Below are positions 33,353-41,895 of a DNA stretch of 64,000 nucleotides, piece by piece. A program made the position numbers and the translations under genes. Each line of letters begins with the position of its first letter. Position 1 is the stretch's first letter. The notes under the pieces are model-generated. The model saw only the letters and a program-made list of their open reading frames with translations, was not told the DNA's origin and did no database searches. The stretch is from positions 41,498 to 105,497 of the forward strand of contig DASRPK010000288.1 in NCBI GenBank assembly GCA_035646395.1, in the 5' to 3' direction. The stretch is from JABWBJ01 sp035646395 (GTDB taxonomy: Bacteria; Gemmatimonadota; Gemmatimonadetes; Gemmatimonadales; Gemmatimonadaceae).

Positions 33353-34375
33353 ATCGACTACACACTCTGGGCCTGGGGCGGGTTCCTCGTCTTCGTGCTC
33401 ATCATGCTCGCCATCGACCTTGGCGTGATCAATCGCAAGGCGCACGTCGTATCGGTGCGTGAGGCGCTGACGTTCACGACGGTGCTGGTGGTCCTGGCCA
33501 TGGCGTTCGCCTGGTTCGTGCACGTTGCCTACGACAACCACTGGCTGGCGTTAGGCACCGAGGTGGATCGGGTCGACGGCGTGGTGAACGATGGTCGCCT
33601 GGCGTCGATCAAGTTCATCACCGGGTACCTGATCGAGCTGTCGCTGAGCGCCGACAATGTGTTCGTGATGGCGATGATCTTCGCGCACCTGCGGATCCCG
33701 CCCCAATTCCAGCACCGCGTGCTGTTCTGGGGAATCCTCGGGGCCCTGGTCATGCGCGGCATCATGATCGTGGTCGGCACGGCGCTGATCGCGAAGTATC
33801 ACTGGATCCTGTACGTCTTTGGCGCGTTCCTGATCTACACCGCGATCAAGATGCTCTTCACGCGCGACGAGGGGCATCTCGAAACGGACGAAGTCTTCAT
33901 CATCAGGCAGCTCCGGCGCTTCTTCCCAGTAACTGGCCAGTTCAACGAGCACCATTTCACGGCCCTCGTGGATGGTCGGCGCATGCTGACGCCACTTGCC
34001 GTCGGGCTGGTGCTGGTCGAGGCGATGGATCTCGTGTTCGCGCTGGATTCGATTCCCGCGGCCTTCGCGATCACTGCGGACCCGTTCCTCGTCTTCACCA
34101 GTAACGTCTTCGCAATCCTGGGCCTGAGGTCGCTCTACTTCGCGTTGGCGGGCGCGATCGACAAGTTCCGTTATCTGAAGACGTCGCTCTCCGCGATTCT
34201 CGGTCTGATCGGCGTGAAGATGCTGACCGGCGACTTCCTGAAGGAGCACTTCGGGCCGAACGTGAACCTTTACATGCTCGGCATGGTGGTGTCGATCCTG
34301 GTCATCGGCGCCGTCGCATCGATCATGGTCACCCGTCGTGAAGAACGACAGCAGCGGAACGCCAACGAGCGTTAG
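33353..34375 (+). CDS. TerC family integral membrane protein, apparent ATC start
   Basis: About 340 aa with 8-9 membrane helices. Acidic intramembrane residues include IMLAIDLGVINRK, LSLSADNVFVMAMIF and MDLVFALDSIPAAFAI, the TerC signature. TerC proteins are implicated in metal (Mn) efflux or metalation of exported proteins, and in tellurite resistance. The first in-frame standard codon is GTG 33395, but the family's first helix begins earlier, at DYTLWAWGGFLVFV. A GAGAGG site (33339-33344) stands 8 bp before ATC 33353, so I propose ATC initiation. The 3' end overlaps the next gene by four bases. Confidence 0.85.
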   Translation: MDYTLWAWGGFLVFVLIMLAIDLGVINRKAHVVSVREALTFTTVLVVLAMAFAWFVHVAYDNHWLALGTEVDRVDGVVNDGRLASIKFITGYLIELSLSADNVFVMAMIFAHLRIPPQFQHRVLFWGILGALVMRGIMIVVGTALIAKYHWILYVFGAFLIYTAIKMLFTRDEGHLETDEVFIIRQLRRFFPVTGQFNEHHFTALVDGRRMLTPLAVGLVLVEAMDLVFALDSIPAAFAITADPFLVFTSNVFAILGLRSLYFALAGAIDKFRYLKTSLSAILGLIGVKMLTGDFLKEHFGPNVNLYMLGMVVSILVIGAVASIMVTRREERQQRNANER

Positions 34376-35868
34376 GCAAACACCAGCGGGTAGAGGAGCA
34401 GCACCACGAAGACCACGAGCACCACGGCGATGACGTCCAGCGCGATGCCGGCCTTTGCCATGTCCCGCACACGGACCTGCCCCGACCCGAAGACGATCGT
34501 ATTCGGGGGCGTCGCGACCGGCAGCGCAAACCCGGTCGAGGCTGCGAGCGCGGCCACCAGCATCAGCAGCAGCGGCGGCTGACCGACCGCGGTGGCAAGC
34601 GTTGCGATGATCGGCATCATCATCGTCGCCACCGCCGTGTTGGACGCCAGCTCACTGAGCAACAGGACAAAGAAGGCCAGTCCCAGGCAGAGGGCGACGG
34701 TGGGGAGGCCGCCTAACACGCTCAGGTGATCGCCCAGCCACCGGGCCAGGCCGGTGGATTCCATCGCCGCCGCCAGCGAAAGTCCGCCTCCAAAGAGCAG
34801 GAGCACATCCCACGGTATCAGGCGCGCTTCATCCCATGTCAGCAGCGCGCGACGAGATCCATCGCGATCCCGCGCGGGGATGACGAACAGACACAGCGCG
34901 CCGAGGATACCGATTGTGGCATCGGTCAGTCGCGGGGAAAGGTCGACGAGTCCCGGAATCGTCAGGTCGCCGATTTCCTTCCGTTCGCGATTGAGCCACG
35001 CGAGTGCGGTCAGCACAAAAACGGTAAGCGTTGCCAGCTCGCCACCTCGCAGGGCGCCTAACGCCCTCCGCCTGTCCTGCAGCACACCGCTCGCGCCCGA
35101 ATCGAGCGCCGCATTCGACGGGAAGAGCACGAAAACCAACAGCGCCCAGCACAAAGGCAACAGAAGGAGTATCAGTGGCACGCCGAACGAAAGGAACGAC
35201 AGGAACGAGATTTCCTGCCCGGCCAGTTCTTTCGCTGCGCCGGCAAGAATCAGGTTGGGCGGCGTTCCCAGAAGCGTCCCCATTCCGCCGATCGAAGCAG
35301 CGTACGCCATGCCGAGCAGCAACGCCGTGCGGGTATGGTGCGCATCGCGATCCCGCCCACTGAACAACGGAATGATGGCGAGAATGATGGGATACATCAT
35401 CGCCGCCGTCGCCGTGTTCGAGATCCACATGGAAATGAATCCCGTCGCGACCATGACGCCTAGCACGATGCGCTTGCTCGAAAATCCTATGGCGGCGATG
35501 AGGCCATAGGCGATGCGCGCATGTGCATTCCAGCGCTCGAGCGCGGCGGCGAGAAAGAAGCCGCCGAGATACAGGAACACCAGTTCGTTCGCGTAAGGCG
35601 CGACGGCATCGCGCGCGCTCGCCACGCCGAGCGCGGGCAATAACCCCGCCGGCAGGAGCGAAGTTGCAGCGAGCGGAACCGGCTCGGTAACCCACCAGAT
35701 GGCCATCCAGACCGCGAGGCCGAGCACATGACGCGCCGGCCCTTCGAGTGAATTCGGCGCCAGAACCGCCAGTGCGACATAGGCGGCAGGACCCACCACC
35801 AACCACACCATCCGTGCCCGGGATGGTGCGGCGTCTTCCGACGGCGACGCGTCAGAATTCGCCGACAA
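34372..35868 (-). CDS. DASS/SLC13 family anion:sodium symporter
   Basis: 498 aa with about 12 hydrophobic helices. Family signatures are WWVTEPVPLAATSLLPAGLL near the N-terminus, the motif around ASIGGMGTLLGTPPNLILAG, and the C-terminal repeat SELASNTAVATMMMPII with FALPVATPPNTIVFGSG. Members import dicarboxylates or sulfate with sodium. Inner membrane. Its stop shares bases with the convergent terC stop inside a GTTAGGC heptamer, and its start overlaps the murB end by 17 bp. Confidence 0.92.
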   Translation of the reverse strand: MSANSDASPSEDAAPSRARMVWLVVGPAAYVALAVLAPNSLEGPARHVLGLAVWMAIWWVTEPVPLAATSLLPAGLLPALGVASARDAVAPYANELVFLYLGGFFLAAALERWNAHARIAYGLIAAIGFSSKRIVLGVMVATGFISMWISNTATAAMMYPIILAIIPLFSGRDRDAHHTRTALLLGMAYAASIGGMGTLLGTPPNLILAGAAKELAGQEISFLSFLSFGVPLILLLLPLCWALLVFVLFPSNAALDSGASGVLQDRRRALGALRGGELATLTVFVLTALAWLNRERKEIGDLTIPGLVDLSPRLTDATIGILGALCLFVIPARDRDGSRRALLTWDEARLIPWDVLLLFGGGLSLAAAMESTGLARWLGDHLSVLGGLPTVALCLGLAFFVLLLSELASNTAVATMMMPIIATLATAVGQPPLLLMLVAALAASTGFALPVATPPNTIVFGSGQVRVRDMAKAGIALDVIAVVLVVFVVLLLYPLVFA

Positions 35869-36805
35869 ATCCGATTTCAGGCTCGAGGTGTTGTCCGAAT
35901 TGCTCCTCGACGCGCTGCTGGATATGCGCGATGAGTTTCCGGATATCGGTGGCGGTGGCGGCGCCGAGGTTCACGACGATGTTCGCATGCAGATGCGAGA
36001 CCTGCGCGTCGCCCACGCGATACCCCTTCAGCCCGCATTGGTCGACGAGTCGTCCCGCGCCAACATCCTTGATCTTCTTGAAGATGGATCCGGCACTCGG
36101 ATGGATGTCGAGCCAGGGATGCCGCGCCCCTCGCCAGGCAAGATTCTCCTGAAGAATGCGATTCATGCGATCGCTGTCGCCGGGCGCCAATGCGAATTGC
36201 ACCGACAGGGCGACATCGCGCCGATGGTGCAGGAGGCTTGTGTCATAGCCGAACGCCATTTCGTCGCGATGGGCGGTGCGCCGGCCGCCTTCTTCCGACA
36301 GTAATTCGCACGATTCGAAGACCTCGGCGATGAACATCGTCCGCTCACGTTCGGGAGCGGGCGAGAGGAAGTGCAGGTTCTGCCAGACAGCGCCGCCAAC
36401 GGTGCTCGGGATTCCGATGTAATGCTCGAGTCCAGAGAGACCGCGTCGTACCGAGGCAAGGATGAGATCCTGCATGATCGCGCCACTTTCGGCCCAGAGC
36501 GTGTTGCCTTCGAACCGGAAGTCCCGCGCGACATTTCGGATCACGGCACCCCTGAACCCCTTGTCCCCGACCAGGATGTTGGCGCCGAGTCCGAGGATAA
36601 AATGTGGTAGTTCGGCCTCACGACACGTCTCCACGGCGTTTGCGAGATCGTCTGCCGTGGTGGCATCGTACAGCCAATCAGCCGGACCACCGATCCGGAA
36701 CGTGGTGTACGGAGCCAACGGGACGTCTCGCCGGAGTCGCGAGGCCTCAAGGCGCCGCGCGGCCAATGCCCTGAACCGGGCCACAGTGTCGCGATGTTCT
36801 GCCAT
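35852..36805 (-). CDS. murB: UDP-N-acetylenolpyruvoylglucosamine reductase
   Basis: Second step of peptidoglycan precursor synthesis; FAD and NADPH dependent. 317 aa. YTTFRIGGPADWL, FILGLGANILVGDKGFRG and GLEHYIGIPSTVGGAVWQNL show the FAD-binding fold. The catalytic Ser region is PSAGSIFKK and the terminal Glu-bearing segment is LEPEIGFVGEF. It lacks the long insertion of type I enzymes, fitting type II. Cytoplasmic. Divergent from the M16 genes. Confidence 0.96.
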   Translation of the reverse strand: MAEHRDTVARFRALAARRLEASRLRRDVPLAPYTTFRIGGPADWLYDATTADDLANAVETCREAELPHFILGLGANILVGDKGFRGAVIRNVARDFRFEGNTLWAESGAIMQDLILASVRRGLSGLEHYIGIPSTVGGAVWQNLHFLSPAPERERTMFIAEVFESCELLSEEGGRRTAHRDEMAFGYDTSLLHHRRDVALSVQFALAPGDSDRMNRILQENLAWRGARHPWLDIHPSAGSIFKKIKDVGAGRLVDQCGLKGYRVGDAQVSHLHANIVVNLGAATATDIRKLIAHIQQRVEEQFGQHLEPEIGFVGEF

Positions 36806-36844
36806 CGGCGCTCAAAGAAAACCAGGGAACCCCGGATTGCCAGC

Positions 36845-38272
36845 GTGACGATTCAACAACGCGCACATAATCGCGACCAGACCTCCGTTAGGAGGTTGGT
36901 GGTCACTCTCGCCGCTTGTGCGATTGCCGCAGTTATTCCCGACACGCTGGCTGCCCAGCGAGCGGAGCTCGAGAAGTTCATCCGACATCGCGTCCTGCCG
37001 AACGGACTCGAAGTCATCGTAGCCGAAGCTCACGGCGTGCCGCTAGCGACGATCGAGTTCAACGTCCGAAACGGCTCGTTCACACAGCGGCCCGGCACGG
37101 AAGGGCTGGCGCACATGTACGAGCACATGTTCTTCAAGGCGAATGAAAGCCTCCCCGCACCGGACGCCTTCATCCAGAAGTCTTCGGAGCTGGGTGCGTC
37201 GTTCAACGGAACGACACAGGAAGAGCGGGTCAACTATTACATGACGCTTCCGGCGGACAGCCTCGCCGGTGGGATCAAGGTCATGTCGGCGGCGCTCCGC
37301 GGCCCGAAGTTTCTGAGTCAGGAGCTCGAGCGGGAACGACAGGTGGTGCTCGGCGAATATGACCGGAACGAGTCCAGCCCGTTCTTCGAGTTGCAGGTGC
37401 AGATGAACAAAGCACTGTATCCGGGGCAGTTCAGCCGCAAGAACATCATCGGCGAGCGCGAGGTCCTGCAGAAGGTCACACCTGCCCAGCTGACGGAGAT
37501 CCAGCGCCGATACTACGTGCCTAACAACACGGCGCTGATCGTGACGGGCGCCGTGAACCCCGATTCCGTGTTTGCGCTGGCCGAGAAGTTCCTGGGTGAC
37601 TGGCAGAAGGGCGAGGATCCCTTTGCGGCGGAACCGACTCCGCAAATCCCTGCACTTACCGCCAGCACGGCGGTGTACGTAGAGCGGCCCGTGGGTGCGG
37701 TCACGGTGATGATGCAGTGGCAGGGGCCCAGTGTCCGAAAGGATCCCGCCGCAACGTACGCCGCTGACGTGTTCTCGGACGCGCTCAACCAGCCCGGTTC
37801 GCAGCTGCAACGAAAGCTGGTCGACACAGGACTCTTTCAGTCGATCAACGTCAACTACTACACGCTCAACCAGGTCGGCCCCATCACCATCGCCGGGCAA
37901 ACGACTCCTGATCGCCTGAAGGAGGCCGTCGCGGCGCTCCAGCGCGAGGTAGAACGGCTGGCCGATCCCGGATACATCACGCCCGAGCAGTTGGCGGCAA
38001 CGAAGGCTGAGCGCGCCGTGGAGACAGCGTTCGGCTTTGACCGTCCATCGGATCACGCACACACCATTGGGTTCTGGTGGAGCGTGTCGGGTCTCGAGTA
38101 CTACATGGGATACGTGGACAACATGGCGGCACAGTCGCTCGAGAACGTTCGCGACTACGCGAGGAAGTACATCGTGGGGAAGCCGATGGTTGTGGGCCTT
38201 CTCCTTCCACCGGGCGTGAAGGCCGACCTTGGCCTCCGAGACGCTGACGTCCTGCCGAGGATCATTCCGTGA
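36845..38272 (+). CDS. M16 family zinc peptidase, catalytic subunit, exported
   Basis: About 475 aa from GTG 36845; an ATG at 36794 in the same frame overlaps divergent murB. A signal peptide (RRLVVTLAACAIAAVIPDTLAAQ) precedes the M16 domain. The inverted zinc motif HMYEH (HxxEH) lies in GLAHMYEHMFFKANE and the distal Glu in VVLGEYDRNES. It should be periplasmic. Together with the next gene it forms the usual active/inactive M16 pair (as in PqqE/F-like or YmxG pairs), with a four-base stop/start overlap. Confidence 0.92.
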   Translation: MTIQQRAHNRDQTSVRRLVVTLAACAIAAVIPDTLAAQRAELEKFIRHRVLPNGLEVIVAEAHGVPLATIEFNVRNGSFTQRPGTEGLAHMYEHMFFKANESLPAPDAFIQKSSELGASFNGTTQEERVNYYMTLPADSLAGGIKVMSAALRGPKFLSQELERERQVVLGEYDRNESSPFFELQVQMNKALYPGQFSRKNIIGEREVLQKVTPAQLTEIQRRYYVPNNTALIVTGAVNPDSVFALAEKFLGDWQKGEDPFAAEPTPQIPALTASTAVYVERPVGAVTVMMQWQGPSVRKDPAATYAADVFSDALNQPGSQLQRKLVDTGLFQSINVNYYTLNQVGPITIAGQTTPDRLKEAVAALQREVERLADPGYITPEQLAATKAERAVETAFGFDRPSDHAHTIGFWWSVSGLEYYMGYVDNMAAQSLENVRDYARKYIVGKPMVVGLLLPPGVKADLGLRDADVLPRIIP

Positions 38273-39612
38273 GGATGCACAAGATCTTCGGAGTTCTGGT
38301 CGCCGTTGCTTTGACAGGGGACGTGGCGCTAGGGCAGGGCCGCCGCGCGTCCCCGCCACCCGCCGCTCAGGACACCGGGACCGTCGGCTATGAGGTCGAT
38401 GGGATACGTGTCATCCAGCGCCATTCCCGCAGCGGGGACATAGTCGTCGCAAACCTCTACCTGTTGGGCGGCGTCAGGCAGGTGACGGCGGAGAACGCCG
38501 GGATCGAGCTTATCCTGCTCGAGGCGAGCGAGCGCGGCACAAAGTCGTATTCGCGCGATCGGCTGCGGCGATCGCTCGCTCAGCTTGGAACCAGCATAAC
38601 GACCAGCGTTGGCGTGGATTGGTCGAGGATCGGCCTGCGAGCAACGCGCTCCACGCTGGATTCGACCTGGAACATCATGGCGAGCCGAATCACGGAGCCG
38701 CGATTCGACTCGTCCGAAGTCACTCTCATCAAACGTCAGCTGATCGCCGGTGTCAGGCAGCGCGAGGACTCGCCGGACGCCCATGTGGAGTTTGTCGCGG
38801 ATTCCTTCGCCTTTGCCGGTCACCCGTACCAGCTTCCGGCAGCCGGCACCGAGGGCTCCCTGAGCCGGATCTCGATCACGGACCTGCAGCGGTACCAGGA
38901 CGCGCAGATAGTCAAATCCCGGATGCTGCTGGTGGTCGTGGGGAACGTGGGGCGCTCCCAGATCGAGCGCCTCGTGCGAGGATCACTCTCTCGCCTGCCG
39001 GCGGGCAATTACAAGTGGACTCTGCCCGACACATTGCCACGAAGCAAGTCATCGGCCCTGACAATCAACCGTGACCTTCCGACCAATTACATCCTCGGTC
39101 TTTACCCTGGCCCACGCGCAGATTCCCCTGATTATCACGCGCTCCGGATCGCGACAGCGATTCTTTCCGGGCAGCTGTTCAGCGAGGTCCGTTCGAAGCG
39201 GAATCTGACCTACGCTGTAGATGCGCCCTTTATCGAGCGCGCCGTTTCAGCAGGCGGGTTGTATGTCACAACCGTCTCACCCGAACGCACGCTCGAGGTC
39301 ATGCGCCAGGAGCTGCTCGACCTGCAAACCGGCACGATCGAACCGAAGGCGCTCGAGCGGCTCATTCTCCAGTTCATTACGCAGTACTTCCTGGACAATG
39401 AGTCCGGGGTTCAGCAGGCGGATTTTCTGGCGCGAGCCGAGCTCTATTACGGTGACTTCCGGCGTGCCGATCGCTTTGTGGACGAGCTCCGAGCGATAAC
39501 ACCGGCCGATATCCAGAGCGCCGCTATCCGCTACATGCGCAATTTCCGGTTCGTGTACATCGGCGACGCTCGGAAGGCGCCCGACGCGATCCGGCTGATG
39601 GAGCGATTTTAG
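38269..39612 (+). CDS. M16 family peptidase-like protein, non-catalytic partner
   Basis: 447 aa with a signal peptide (MRMHKIFGVLVAVALTGDVALGQ). The two-domain M16 fold is recognisable (SRMLLVVVGNVGRSQIERLV and LFSEVRSKRNLTYAVDAPF), but the position of HxxEH reads ILLEASERG, so the zinc site is absent. Such subunits complete the closed chamber around the substrate with the catalytic partner encoded just upstream (GTGA overlap). Confidence 0.9.
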   Translation: MRMHKIFGVLVAVALTGDVALGQGRRASPPPAAQDTGTVGYEVDGIRVIQRHSRSGDIVVANLYLLGGVRQVTAENAGIELILLEASERGTKSYSRDRLRRSLAQLGTSITTSVGVDWSRIGLRATRSTLDSTWNIMASRITEPRFDSSEVTLIKRQLIAGVRQREDSPDAHVEFVADSFAFAGHPYQLPAAGTEGSLSRISITDLQRYQDAQIVKSRMLLVVVGNVGRSQIERLVRGSLSRLPAGNYKWTLPDTLPRSKSSALTINRDLPTNYILGLYPGPRADSPDYHALRIATAILSGQLFSEVRSKRNLTYAVDAPFIERAVSAGGLYVTTVSPERTLEVMRQELLDLQTGTIEPKALERLILQFITQYFLDNESGVQQADFLARAELYYGDFRRADRFVDELRAITPADIQSAAIRYMRNFRFVYIGDARKAPDAIRLMERF

Positions 39613-39622
39613 GACCGCTCCA

Positions 39623-40390
39623 TCAGGTCCGGACTCCGAGCCGGGATCGAAACACACCAGCAAGCGTGGCATTTGAGGCCACCGCGTCTGGCCCGATTCC
39701 TCGGCGCCCGTCCCAATCCGTGAACACCCCTCCCGCCTCTTCGACCACGGGGATCAGGGCGGCGACGTCCCACGGATTCATGCGATCATCGACCATCAGG
39801 TCGGCGCGGCCCGTTGCGACAAGTACATACCCGTAGCAGTCGCCCCAGGAGCGACACGTCGCGACTTGCGACGCCAGTTCGGACCAGCGCCCCTGTCGTT
39901 CGGGATGCGCCAGGAACCTAGTGTCGGTGGTGAGGATCGTTGCTGTCGCGAGACTGTCGGTAGTTGAGACGGAAGCTTGCGAGCCGTTATGCCAGCAACC
40001 ATGCCCCCGAACAGCAACAAGGAGATCGCCGGTGGCGGCGCAGTTGATCGCACCCCCAATCACGACGCCGTCTTCTTCGAGGGCAATCAACGATCCCCAG
40101 AGTGGTACGCCTCGCACGAAACTCCTTGTGCCATCGATCGGATCGATGATCCACCGACGTGGGCTCGGCTTCGTCTGCTCTCCCATTTCCTCGCCGAGGA
40201 TGGCGTCTGTCGGGAAGCGCTGTTCGATCCAGCGTCGAACCGCCGCCTCCGCGTCTCGATCTGCCTTCGTGACCTCGGAGCCGTCAGGCTTGATCTCAAC
40301 TCGAATTCCCTTCCGGAAATGGCTGAGGGCGACGTCTCCGCAGAGCCGAGCCACCTCTTCCAAAGCAGTCAGCAAATTCGATCCATGCAT
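39623..40390 (-). CDS. Inositol-monophosphatase family phosphatase (HisN/SuhB-like)
   Basis: 255 aa from ATG 40388-40390. Metal motifs of the Li-sensitive phosphatase superfamily are visible: DAILGEEMGE (Glu of motif A), WIIDPIDGTRSFVRG (DPIDGT), and NPWDVAALIPVVEEAGG (WD). The DPIDGTRSF...VPLWGSLIAL form with the long SYGDCYGY-like segment (RSWGDCYGYVLVATGRAD) is typical of HisN-type histidinol-phosphatases, so a role in histidine synthesis is plausible but not proven. Convergent with the M16 pair. Confidence 0.85.
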   Translation of the reverse strand: MHGSNLLTALEEVARLCGDVALSHFRKGIRVEIKPDGSEVTKADRDAEAAVRRWIEQRFPTDAILGEEMGEQTKPSPRRWIIDPIDGTRSFVRGVPLWGSLIALEEDGVVIGGAINCAATGDLLVAVRGHGCWHNGSQASVSTTDSLATATILTTDTRFLAHPERQGRWSELASQVATCRSWGDCYGYVLVATGRADLMVDDRMNPWDVAALIPVVEEAGGVFTDWDGRRGIGPDAVASNATLAGVFRSRLGVRT

Positions 40391-40555
40391 GTTCAAGTCG
40401 ATGATAGGATGGCTAGTCTCAGAATACTCGTTGTGTCGTTTTGATAACGGCTTAGCACGTCTCATGTGAACTGTTGGTGCAATGCTCCAGCTCGCGGCAC
40501 GCTCGTGGATTTTTGCTCTATTTCCACCCGCTACTTGGGATTGCGCGATGGCGGC

Positions 40556-40573
40556 TTGTGAATAAATTCACAA
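40556..40573. promoter_or_regulatory. CRP/FNR-family binding site before cupredoxin gene
   Basis: TTGTGAATAAATTCACAA contains the exact TGTGA-N6-TCACA pattern of cAMP receptor protein sites, with 8-bp perfect arms. It is centred about 86 bp upstream of the cupredoxin ATG. A related Crp/Fnr regulator probably controls that gene. The rest of the 260-bp gap holds no gene. Confidence 0.6.
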
Positions 40574-40650
40574 CCTGACCGAATGGGGATCCAGCCGCTC
40601 GGTCTTTCCACCTCTGGATCGACGGCATGACCTATCGGAGGCTTTCAGCA

Positions 40651-41130
40651 ATGCGAGTGCTCGCAGTCGCCCTTCTCTCGGGCGTAGTTCTTCTCGGAGC
40701 GTGCGGTGGCGGAGAGACTCCTGCGACCGATACCGCGACGACCCCGGCGGCGACGCCGACGCCCACCGGTGCGATGACCATGGCACCGATTACCGGCACC
40801 ACGCACGAAGTGCGCATGGTGCTCGAGGGTACCACCTACAAGTACGACCCGGCAAACATCACCGTGAAGCCCGGCGATGGCATCAAGTTCATCATGGTTT
40901 CCGGCGCGCCGCACAACGTCGCGTTTGATCCAGCGGCCATTCCGGCGGACCAGAAGGATCAGCTCTGGGCAAACATGCCAAACTCGGTGGATGGCCAGTC
41001 GCCGATTCTCTCGGACCCGAATGCGGAGTGGACCCTTTCGCTGGGCAACATCAAGCCTGGCAAATATCCGTTCTACTGCACGCCACACCTCGCCATGAAC
41101 ATGAAGGGCGAGATCACGGTTCAGGAATAA
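40651..41130 (+). CDS. Plastocyanin-like cupredoxin lipoprotein
   Basis: 159 aa from ATG 40651, chosen because GGAGG lies 9 bp upstream; ATG 40627 is in frame. Lipobox LLGAC puts the lipid anchor at Cys18. After a Thr/Pro-rich linker comes a type I copper domain: FIMVSGAPHNVAFDP (first His) and PFYCTPHLAMNMKGEI, giving Cys, His and Met ligands. It should carry electrons at the periplasmic face of a membrane. A CRP/FNR-like site upstream suggests respiratory or carbon control. Confidence 0.9.
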   Translation: MRVLAVALLSGVVLLGACGGGETPATDTATTPAATPTPTGAMTMAPITGTTHEVRMVLEGTTYKYDPANITVKPGDGIKFIMVSGAPHNVAFDPAAIPADQKDQLWANMPNSVDGQSPILSDPNAEWTLSLGNIKPGKYPFYCTPHLAMNMKGEITVQE

Positions 41131-41147
41131 CAACATCCGAATGAACG

Positions 41148-41180
41148 GCGGGGGCGGCGAAAGCCGCCCCCGCTTCGTTT
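41148..41180 (+). terminator. Terminator after cupredoxin gene
   Basis: An 11-bp GC stem (41148-41158 with 41163-41173) closed by a GAAA tetraloop, followed by ttcgttt. It ends the cupredoxin transcript. Confidence 0.8.
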
Positions 41181-41283
41181 GTCATAACGAGGAGACGAGC
41201 CGAACCCGGGGTGTCAGGCACGCCGGTAAACGGGTACCTTGTTCGCCCGCCCTGAGACGCTGAGAGAATCGCTGCGCAGAGCC

Positions 41284-41895
41284 ATGCACGGATATTCTGA
41301 CCGTATCAATCACGCCCTGGCGTTTGCGGCGAAGCATCATGACCAGCAGGTCCGGCGCGGAACCCGGCCGCCGTACACGACGAAGCCGGCGAACCTGGCC
41401 GTCATCCTGACGCGGTACGAGCGCGACGAGGACACGGTGGTCGCGGGGATCCTGCTCGACGTCGTCCAGGACTATTCGCGCGCGGCAAATCCTGCCGATG
41501 TCCTGCAGAGTCGCATTGGCGAGAAGTTCGGGGACCGCGTGCTCGAGATCGCGATGATGGCAGTCGATCGTCGGATCGACGACGAAGGCCTCGAGTTGGA
41601 CCCCGAGGAACGCCACGCCGACCTGCTCAGGCGGTTAGGCAGGTCGCCAGAGGAAGGGCAGGTGCTCGCCGCTGCCGAAGCACTGCACGGCGCGGGGTCG
41701 CTGCTGGCAGATCTCCGTCGCACCGTCGAAGCGCGGTCGGTGTGGGAGCGCGTTCCCGGCGGCCGCGAGCGCACGATCGCAACGTATCGCCAGTTACACG
41801 CCGTGCTGAGCAAGGCCGGCCTGCGTTCGCCGATCCTCGAAGAACTTCGCGATACAGTCGAATCGTTGTCGGCGATCGCCGTGCTGGTGCCCTAA
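41284..41895 (+). CDS. Degenerate RSH-type HD-domain protein
   Basis: 203 aa from ATG 41284 (a TTG at 41239 is in frame). INHALAFAAKHHDQQVRRGT corresponds to the first conserved His region of the SpoT/MESH1 (p)ppGpp hydrolase domain. The second motif reads YTTKP instead of Y-x-x-HP, and the HD dyad is replaced by leucine-aspartate in GILLDVVQD (residues 56-63). Metal binding and hydrolysis are therefore probably lost. Possibly a ligand-binding or regulatory relic. It ends four bases into ispG from the opposite direction. Confidence 0.7.
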   Translation: MHGYSDRINHALAFAAKHHDQQVRRGTRPPYTTKPANLAVILTRYERDEDTVVAGILLDVVQDYSRAANPADVLQSRIGEKFGDRVLEIAMMAVDRRIDDEGLELDPEERHADLLRRLGRSPEEGQVLAAAEALHGAGSLLADLRRTVEARSVWERVPGGRERTIATYRQLHAVLSKAGLRSPILEELRDTVESLSAIAVLVP

